This document shows, in pieces, positions 1-4,708 of a DNA stretch of 5,673 nt. The notes below the pieces were generated by a model, which saw only the letters and a list, made by a program, of their open reading frames with translations, searched no databases and was not told where the DNA came from. Source of the stretch: Bacteroidota bacterium (GTDB lineage Bacteria > Bacteroidota > Bacteroidia > Bacteroidales > Rikenellaceae); NCBI GenBank assembly GCA_023413645.1, contig JAEZPN010000091.1, forward strand, positions 1 through 5,673. Reading direction: 5' to 3'. The position numbers and the translations under genes were made by a program. Numbering within the stretch: the first letter of the stretch is position 1; every line of letters starts with the position of its first letter.

Positions 1-697
1 CCTTGGAATAGTGGCACTTGACATATACACCGAAGTATGATATCAACGCTTGCACCAGAGAGTGGTCATAGGGCCAAGGTTGCATCTTGGGGTGATGATG
101 GTTGCGATAAACCTCTACAATATCGTCAATAGAGCCAATCTCTGCCTCACGCAGTTTTGCTCGCACCTCCTCCGAAGAACACATATATACGCCCTGGGTA
201 TCGCCACGCTGGAATATGGTAAGTGTGTCGGTGTCGTTGAGACTAAACTTCTTTATATACTCCCAGCCTTGCGTTGCCTCGAGATAGAGCATACAAGCAT
301 CTAAACGACGAATATAGTCTATGCCTCTCTGCATCTCGAGCGAATGTCGCACTCTTGCGATATTGGCCTTTGGGAATTTATTTGTAGCATATATTACAGC
401 CTTACCTATCTTGGTACGTGCCATCTCCTCGCTATATATAAACGACATATTCATTATGCGATTATATATTCCGAGCCTTGCTTCCTTTGGTGCTAATACC
501 TCCACGTTGCTACCATATGACAATAGCTTGGCGTATAGCTCCGGAGTGAGTGTTGCACAATACTCAAAATCTGCATACTTGTCCGTAGCCTCTACCTCTC
601 GTTGCGATGTGTGTAGCGGTTGCGAGCGCATAGACTCTACACTTGCTCGCTTGACACGAATACGGATTGTGACCTTGCCTTCTGAAAACTGCTTCAT
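1..697 (-). CDS. WCX-domain protein, N-terminal part (runs off left edge)
   Basis: This frame is open from ATG 697-695 to the window edge: 232 codons, no stop seen, so the C-terminus is missing. An in-frame TAA lies 12 nt upstream of the ATG, so no longer start is possible. Residues about 8-82 resemble the C-terminal WCX region of Bacteroidetes WYL-domain regulators. Key segments are VTIRIRV (9-15), PLHTSQREVEATDKYADFEY (27-46), ELYAKLLSYGSNVEVLAP (53-70) and an Arg-rich helix (R74...R80). WCX normally follows a helix-turn-helix and a WYL domain and is thought to help bind ligand or nucleic acid. Here neither precedes it, and the upstream DNA is non-coding. Residues about 93-232 I do not recognise: basic helices (113-131), then a strand-rich part (DTLTIFQRGDTQGVY, 157-171) and an H-H-H-P stretch (210-213). 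No membrane segment or signal peptide is visible. It could be a regulator fragment that gained a new partner domain, or an accessory protein. The WCX assignment is fairly firm; the function is unknown. Confidence 0.72.
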   Translation of the reverse strand, partial: MKQFSEGKVTIRIRVKRASVESMRSQPLHTSQREVEATDKYADFEYCATLTPELYAKLLSYGSNVEVLAPKEARLGIYNRIMNMSFIYSEEMARTKIGKAVIYATNKFPKANIARVRHSLEMQRGIDYIRRLDACMLYLEATQGWEYIKKFSLNDTDTLTIFQRGDTQGVYMCSSEEVRAKLREAEIGSIDDIVEVYRNHHHPKMQPWPYDHSLVQALISYFGVYVKCHYSK

Positions 698-1000
698 AAT
701 AGTTAAATTTTATAGGTTAAACATTATACACTTTTCTACCTCCATCCACACTGCTGCGGATGATGATTTTACAAAGTGCCCTATATATATAATACGAATA
801 AGCCCCTTTCAACAAGGATGAAATTAGTCGAAATTTGTGTCATGTTTGCATATTTTCTAATTACATATCGTTGATATTCAATGAATAACGATGACTTTAT
901 GCAATATGCAAGTTTTTTTACTTGTGTGTTTTATGGGTGGCGAATTTGAGGGCCACTTTTGAGGCTCTACTCTTCTGTTTTCTAACGCATGGTAAGGCGG
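698..1000. other. Non-coding intergenic stretch upstream of the WCX gene
   Basis: There is no credible gene here. Short frames on both strands have unlikely compositions and run into fmt. The stretch is AT-rich, with an alternating TATATATA run near 782-790. It holds a 9-bp inverted repeat (846-854 and 903-911), a small hairpin with a T loop (909-913 with 920-924), and a weak 5-bp GTGGC/GCCAC stem (937-941 with 952-956). The leftward gene's promoter must lie here unless it is co-transcribed by read-through. I see no exact TAnnTTTG box on the minus strand. The closest candidate is TATAATGTTT (minus strand, around 728-719), 20-odd nt before the ATG, with no convincing -33 partner. The fmt terminator at the right end suggests the WCX gene is transcribed separately. 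Confidence 0.5.
846..911. repeat. 9-bp inverted repeat TTGCATATT / AATATGCAA
   Basis: TTGCATATT (846-854) is matched by its exact reverse complement AATATGCAA (903-911), with 48 bp between the arms. The arms do not extend in either direction. The pair sits about 150-210 bp upstream of the start of the leftward WCX gene, so paired regulator sites are possible. Arms of nine AT-rich bases can also arise by chance in such DNA. Confidence 0.3.
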
Positions 1001-1034
1001 AAAAAAAACAGAGAACACCATGTGGTGCTCTCTG
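1001..1034 (-). terminator. Intrinsic terminator after fmt
   Basis: Read on the minus strand, a 12-bp stem (1034-1023 pairing with 1020-1009) is followed at once by eight T residues (1008-1001). The arms are CAGAGAGCACCA and TGGTGTTCTCTG, separated by CA; the real loop is probably a little larger. All pairs are Watson-Crick except one G-U, which becomes an A-C mismatch if the plus strand is transcribed. The hairpin is therefore better on the minus strand, and the T tract lies only on that side. It begins 31 nt past the fmt stop codon and closes the metal permease-Lpt-fmt operon. Confidence 0.88.
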
Positions 1035-1065
1035 AATTGCTCTCTCTTTAGTATAAAATCGCAAA

Positions 1066-2031
1066 TTACTCCTGGAATGTCTCGTTCGATAGTCGCCAAC
1101 CGAGCAATACATCTTTTATTGCCATGCGGCGCTTGCCTGCCATCTGTAGCTCCTCGATATATACCCAGCCGTCAGCTGCTGCTACAGCAAGGTGTGTGCG
1201 ACCGTCAGTCTTGAGTGTGCCGGGTGTGGCGTTGTGGTTGCATAGCTCAAAGCGTGTGGTAAAGACCTTTGCCGAGCCACTCTCTGCACCATCTTTATAT
1301 ATAGGTGTCCACGCAGCAGGGTAGGGAGATAGTCCACGCACGAGGTTGTGGATATCCTCAGCGTTGCGTGACCAGTCAATGCGGCCATCCTCCTTAAAGA
1401 TTTTGGGTGCAGGCTTAAGTGTTGCCTCGTCGATGTGCATCTGCTCGATGGTGGTGTAGTTGCCCTCGGCAAGCTTATCTACGGTGCGTGTTACGAGGTG
1501 CGAACCAATCACCATGAGGCGGTCGTAGAGTGTGCCGATGTTATCCTCGGGGAGAATTTCGGTGCGCTCCTGCTCGATGATAGCGCCCTTATCAATCTCG
1601 TGGTTGAGCAAGAAGGTTGTTACACCTGTCTCCTTCTCGCCATTTATGATGGCCCAGTTGATGGGCGCAGCACCGCGATACTGGGGCAATAGCGAGGCGT
1701 GGAGGTTGAATGTTCCGAGGCGGGGCATTGCCCATACAACCTCGGGCAACATGCGGAAAGCGATTACGATGCCGAGGTCGGGGTTTAGCTCCTTGAGTGC
1801 TGCGAGGAATGCCTCATCGCGCAACTTCTCGGGCTGGAGTATGGGGAGACCCAACTCGCGTGCTGTGCACTTAACATCGCTCTCGTGCACCTTCTGTCCG
1901 CGGCCTGCGGGTTTGTCGGGTGTTGTTACGACAGCGACAATGTTGTAGCCCTCCGCCACCAAGCACTTAAGCGAGGTAGAGGCGAACTCGGGTGTACCCA
2001 TGAAAACAATTCTTAAACTCTTTGCATCCAT
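1066..2031 (-). CDS. fmt: Methionyl-tRNA formyltransferase
   Basis: This cytoplasmic enzyme transfers a formyl group from 10-formyl-tetrahydrofolate to the amino group of Met-tRNAfMet, giving the initiator used in bacterial translation. The product has 321 residues, a normal length. The N-terminal Rossmann-like catalytic domain begins with IVFMGTPEFA (8-17) and has the conserved PDKPAGRGQKV loop (38-48). The active-site segment is FNLHASLLPQYRGAAPINWA (108-127), with N109 and H111. The catalytic Asp is D147 in HEIDKG, matching the N-H-D triad of the family. The C-terminal tRNA-binding OB-like domain starts near VRGLSPYPAAWT (231-242) and ends with GKRRMAIKDVLLGW. AFRMLP (91-96), in place of the AYGxxLP seen in proteobacteria, appears to be the Bacteroidetes form. 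It starts 20 nt after the Lpt permease stop and is followed by a terminator, so it is the last gene of the operon. No def (peptide deformylase) gene is adjacent in this window. Confidence 0.97.
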   Translation of the reverse strand: MDAKSLRIVFMGTPEFASTSLKCLVAEGYNIVAVVTTPDKPAGRGQKVHESDVKCTARELGLPILQPEKLRDEAFLAALKELNPDLGIVIAFRMLPEVVWAMPRLGTFNLHASLLPQYRGAAPINWAIINGEKETGVTTFLLNHEIDKGAIIEQERTEILPEDNIGTLYDRLMVIGSHLVTRTVDKLAEGNYTTIEQMHIDEATLKPAPKIFKEDGRIDWSRNAEDIHNLVRGLSPYPAAWTPIYKDGAESGSAKVFTTRFELCNHNATPGTLKTDGRTHLAVAAADGWVYIEELQMAGKRRMAIKDVLLGWRLSNETFQE

Positions 2032-2051
2032 ATCTTGTATCGTTTTATTAC

Positions 2052-3686
2052 TTATTTTTTGTTCTTCTTAAATCGCTTAAAGAACTTACTTATGCGCTTT
2101 GCCATGCGACGTATGCGCACGTCATACCAGTCGGTGTCGAGTAACGACGAGTCGTTCTTAGCCTTGATAGTAAGGTATATCGCCACAAGCATAAATATCG
2201 GTATCGGCAGCCACATGCCGTAGAGTGCATCCCACGTACCCTCTTTTGCCATCTTCTCGCCCCAGATACTAATGACGTAGAAGATAACGAAGAAGATGAC
2301 TGAGATAACGGCAGGTAGACCGAGACCACCCTTACGGATGATAGCACCAAGGGGTGCACCAATCATAAAGAAGATAAGGATAGATACGGGCAATGTTAGC
2401 TTGCGGTGCCACTCGTTTAGCGAACGGTAGTACTGCGTAAGCGGAATCTTTGATGACTGCTCGTCGAAGGAGTAGGAACCCTGTGCCGAGCGAGCCTGAT
2501 TATATGCCACCTGGTATACCTTCGCACGCTGACGGATAGAGAGGTTTCCAATCGAGTCGTAGAAGTTTATAGGTTTGAACGCCGTGCGGTCGATGTGGAG
2601 GCTGTCGTCGGGGAAGATGGTTGTGTCGCGCACAAATATCTGTCGCTTCACTGTGGGCGTGAGGCTTACGACGTTGTAGTGCTCAATCTCCACCTTCAAT
2701 GAGTCCATCAACTCCTCCAAACCACTCATATTACGTGTGTTAGACTCCGAGAACTCGCGCGACATATCGCCATCGGGTGTCGCCACCTTGTCGATGGGGA
2801 TTGTGGCATCCTGGCGTGTGAACTCGTGTATGCGTATGCTATTCTTGTCGTACCACTGGCTATTGCGTGTGTGCTCATAAGTGCGTCCGTTGTGCAGTGT
2901 CACGTAGAGGTAGCCCTTATCGTCCGACATGCGTATATGTCCCGACTCGGCTACGGTGGTTGTCATGTCGCCATTCTTATCGCGCGTATCGAAGATAAGG
3001 ACGTCGTGAAGCTCCTTTGTGTCGGGTTCCTGATGTGTTACGCGGATGCTCATGTCGGGGAGACCGTTGAAGAACATGCCATCCTGGAATTGAAGCTCTT
3101 GTCGCTGCTCGCGTATGTCGAACAGGATGTCGTACATGCGCTTGTTTGCTGCGGGTACGATGTTGTTTGTGAGGTAGAAACTAAACACAGAGATAAGGCC
3201 TACGATGATAATAAGTGGTTGCAGGATGCGCATAATGGACATACCCGAGGACTTCATCGCAAGAAGCTCGTAGTGCTCGCCAAGGTTGCCGAGTGCCATG
3301 ATGGATGAGAGCAGCAACGCCAGAGGTAGACCCAGAGGCACCATGTTTGCCGTCGCGCAGACGACAAGCTCGGCTATGGTAAAGAAGTCGAGACCCTTGC
3401 CCGTGAGCTCGTCGATATATCGCCACACGAAGTTCATCATCAGGATAAAGAGCACGATGAAGAAGGTCGCAGCCAAGGGTCCCATATAGGCCTTGATCAC
3501 GAGGCGGTGTACGCGTACCATCAACATCGAGACGATGATGAGCACGATTGCAATCCATAGGGGGATGGTAATCACTCCCCACGACCAGTCGATGAGGTCG
3601 TAGAGTTTTGCTGCGGCAAGGTGCGTAAACCATCCGAGCAGTGGTAACGCCAAAAGCGATAGTATGGTACTATTACTGTTCTTCAT
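2052..3686 (-). CDS. LptF/LptG (YjgP/YjgQ) family permease
   Basis: Inner-membrane subunit of the type that, with the LptB ATPase, extracts lipopolysaccharide and pushes it onto the LptC-LptA bridge. The product has 544 residues. The family's usual start corresponds to RVHRLVIKAYMGPLAATFF (58-76), inside the first canonical helix (about 68-88). Further helices lie near 101-130, 152-176, 428-448, 455-476 and 489-508. Two strong signatures are EHYELLAMKSSGMS (137-150), the cytoplasmic coupling-helix region, and LPVSILIFFMIGAPLGAIIR (432-451). Residues about 180-425 form a large periplasmic part, which should include the jellyroll domain and is longer than in E. coli. The tail is strongly basic (RIRRMAKRISKFFKRFKKNKK region). 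About 55 residues precede the usual family start and could form two more helices; M54 (codon at 3527) or M56 (3521) are alternative starts. I keep the long form because it begins 18 nt after the upstream gene. Whether it is LptF or LptG cannot be settled from sequence alone. Confidence 0.93.
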   Translation of the reverse strand: MKNSNSTILSLLALPLLGWFTHLAAAKLYDLIDWSWGVITIPLWIAIVLIIVSMLMVRVHRLVIKAYMGPLAATFFIVLFILMMNFVWRYIDELTGKGLDFFTIAELVVCATANMVPLGLPLALLLSSIMALGNLGEHYELLAMKSSGMSIMRILQPLIIIVGLISVFSFYLTNNIVPAANKRMYDILFDIREQRQELQFQDGMFFNGLPDMSIRVTHQEPDTKELHDVLIFDTRDKNGDMTTTVAESGHIRMSDDKGYLYVTLHNGRTYEHTRNSQWYDKNSIRIHEFTRQDATIPIDKVATPDGDMSREFSESNTRNMSGLEELMDSLKVEIEHYNVVSLTPTVKRQIFVRDTTIFPDDSLHIDRTAFKPINFYDSIGNLSIRQRAKVYQVAYNQARSAQGSYSFDEQSSKIPLTQYYRSLNEWHRKLTLPVSILIFFMIGAPLGAIIRKGGLGLPAVISVIFFVIFYVISIWGEKMAKEGTWDALYGMWLPIPIFMLVAIYLTIKAKNDSSLLDTDWYDVRIRRMAKRISKFFKRFKKNKK

Positions 3687-3704
3687 ATATCAAATTTCCA
3701 AGGC

Positions 3705-4562
3705 CTACACTCGTGTCGCTCTCTTTTGCACTCTGCGACGTATCATGTCGAAGAGCTTTGCTGCGAGTAACGTTATTGAGAGTAGGAATATTATACAGCT
3801 ACCCGTTGGGAGACCTCCTCCATTTGGTAGTTCTATCTCGAAGCTCATGATGAATCCCGCCATGTTGCACACTAAGGCAATCGCCACGGCGAGTAGGGTG
3901 ATGTGGCGGAAATCCTTCGTTAGGGTGTTCGCCTTAACTGTCGGTATGGTCACTAGCGACATCAGTAGCACGATGCCCATAACCTTGATTGACAGCACTA
4001 TGGTTATTGCCACTATCACCGCCATCATGTATGATATGAGTGCCACGGGTAGTCCCTGGCTACGTGCATACTCCTCGTCGAATGTTATGTACATTATTCT
4101 ACGACCCAAGAGTAGTGCGCCCGCTACGACAACCACCATGAGTGTCACAAGCCACTTAATATCTCCGCCATCTACAAGCGATATGCTTCCGAAGAGGTAG
4201 CTGGGGAGTTCTGCCGCGTAGCCTGGTGTTAGCGACATGAATAGCGCACCTAAGGCCATGCCTATCGACCAAATGATGCCTATGGCTGAGTCCTCTCTTA
4301 TGTGACCACGGCGCGATGCGAACTCAACGCCTACCGAGGCTACCGAGGCAAATGCAAGTGCTCCCAAGAGAGGGTTGAAGCCGGCATATAGTGCAAGACC
4401 GAGACCGCCAAACGAGGCGTGAGTGATACCTCCGCTAAGGAATACCATGCGGCGTGCCACGACATAACTACCCACAATGCCACATGTTATGGCAGAGAGC
4501 AGACATGCTATAAAGGCATCGGCAAGATGCTCATACGTTGCTATGGCCTCGAATACACTCAT
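3705..4562 (-). CDS. Metal ABC transporter permease (ABC-3 family, ZnuB/MntB type)
   Basis: Membrane subunit of an ABC importer for zinc, manganese or iron. From M at 4562 the protein has 285 residues, a usual family length, and is largely hydrophobic with about seven or eight helices. Visible family motifs are SYVVARRMVFLSGGITHASF (32-51), REDSAIGI (89-96), ITFDEEYARSQGLPV (159-173; the cytoplasmic coupling loop that contacts the ATPase), IKVMGIVLLMSLVTIPTVKA (192-211) and PNGGGLPTGS (246-255). The frame stays open to ATG 4628, but a promoter lies inside those extra 22 codons and they (MKKDFVVTRKK...) do not look like the family, so I chose 4562. Transcript start would leave a leader of about 20 nt. 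The Lpt permease gene follows after 18 nt. No ATPase or solute-binding gene is in the window, so the partners must be encoded elsewhere. The metal cannot be assigned from this subunit. Confidence 0.93.
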   Translation of the reverse strand: MSVFEAIATYEHLADAFIACLLSAITCGIVGSYVVARRMVFLSGGITHASFGGLGLALYAGFNPLLGALAFASVASVGVEFASRRGHIREDSAIGIIWSIGMALGALFMSLTPGYAAELPSYLFGSISLVDGGDIKWLVTLMVVVVAGALLLGRRIMYITFDEEYARSQGLPVALISYMMAVIVAITIVLSIKVMGIVLLMSLVTIPTVKANTLTKDFRHITLLAVAIALVCNMAGFIMSFEIELPNGGGLPTGSCIIFLLSITLLAAKLFDMIRRRVQKRATRV

Positions 4563-4585
4563 ACTATCTTTTAATAATAATCCCG

Positions 4586-4617
4586 CAAATGTACTTTTTT
4601 TTCGCGTAACAACGAAA
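4586..4617 (-). promoter_or_regulatory. Bacteroidetes-type promoter for the metal permease-lpt-fmt operon
   Basis: On the minus strand there is an exact -7 box TACATTTG (4593-4586; consensus TAnnTTTG). A 20-nt spacer containing an A8 tract separates it from TTTC (4617-4614), one base off the -33 consensus TTTG. This spacing and both boxes are what Bacteroidetes housekeeping sigma factors use. Transcription would begin near 4580, about 18-20 nt before the ATG at 4562. The upstream in-frame ATG at 4628 would then not be on the transcript. Confidence 0.75.
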
Positions 4618-4621
4618 TCTT

Positions 4622-4653
4622 TTTTCACTTTATCTTAACTTTTTGTAACTTCG
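4622..4653 (+). promoter_or_regulatory. Candidate promoter for mtaB
   Basis: TAACTTCG (4646-4653) matches the Bacteroidetes -7 box TAnnTTTG except for one base and has the common TAACTTTGCA-like form, here followed by CAC. Upstream, TTTT (4622-4625) lies 20 nt away, one base off TTTG. Transcription would begin near 4660, giving an mtaB leader of about 50 nt that includes the palindrome at 4680-4696. Its -33 region is 4 bp from that of the divergent promoter, so the two polymerases probably compete for the same DNA. Confidence 0.45.
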
Positions 4654-4679
4654 CACAATGAAAGTGGCTCAAATGAGGG

Positions 4680-4696
4680 TTACAATAAAATTGTAA
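4680..4696. promoter_or_regulatory. Perfect 7-3-7 palindrome, possible operator before mtaB
   Basis: TTACAAT-AAA-ATTGTAA is a perfect 7-bp inverted repeat around a 3-bp spacer, ending 12 bp before the mtaB ATG and lying about 20-36 nt downstream of the likely start of transcription. A dimeric repressor bound here would block elongation or initiation. As RNA it would form a weak stem (one G-C pair per seven) with an AAA loop just upstream of the start codon. A T7 run (4702-4708) follows, but the stem is too weak for a convincing terminator. The size and AT-rich form recall Fur/Zur/PerR-family sites, but it does not match their published consensus sequences closely. Confidence 0.4.
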
Positions 4697-4708
4697 AATG
4701 ATTTTTTT

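Noticed and set aside
50..304. 84-codon plus-strand reading frame
   Set aside because: It is antisense to the second half of the same minus-strand gene, which stays open across the whole segment.
321..821. 166-codon plus-strand reading frame
   Set aside because: It lies mostly antisense to the WCX gene, whose minus-strand translation matches a known domain. The plus-strand product has low-quality composition with no recognisable motif.
937..960. GTGGC/GCCAC stem followed by TTTT on the plus strand, as a terminator
   Set aside because: The stem has only 5 bp with a 10-nt loop, and no plus-strand gene precedes it.
878..1112. Two short minus-strand frames between fmt and the WCX gene
   Set aside because: They overlap the 3' end of fmt and run through the terminator hairpin and its T tract; the products resemble nothing.
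1532..1948. 138-codon plus-strand frame inside fmt
   Set aside because: It is antisense to well-conserved Fmt catalytic sequence and is explained by codon bias in the real gene.
2826..3308. 160-codon plus-strand frame inside the Lpt permease gene
   Set aside because: It is antisense to a coding region with clear family signatures; the His- and Val-rich product is typical of a shadow frame.
3664..4200. 178-codon plus-strand frame across the metal permease gene
   Set aside because: It is antisense to conserved permease helices; the Ser/Thr/Met-rich product has no domain.
3705..4628. Longer 307-codon form of the metal permease
   Set aside because: The extra 22 codons contain a promoter and do not resemble the family; the start at 4562 is preferred.
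4680..4708. Palindrome plus T7 run as an attenuator before mtaB
   Set aside because: The stem is only 7 bp with a single G-C pair, and 5 nt separate it from the T run; too weak to end transcription on its own.
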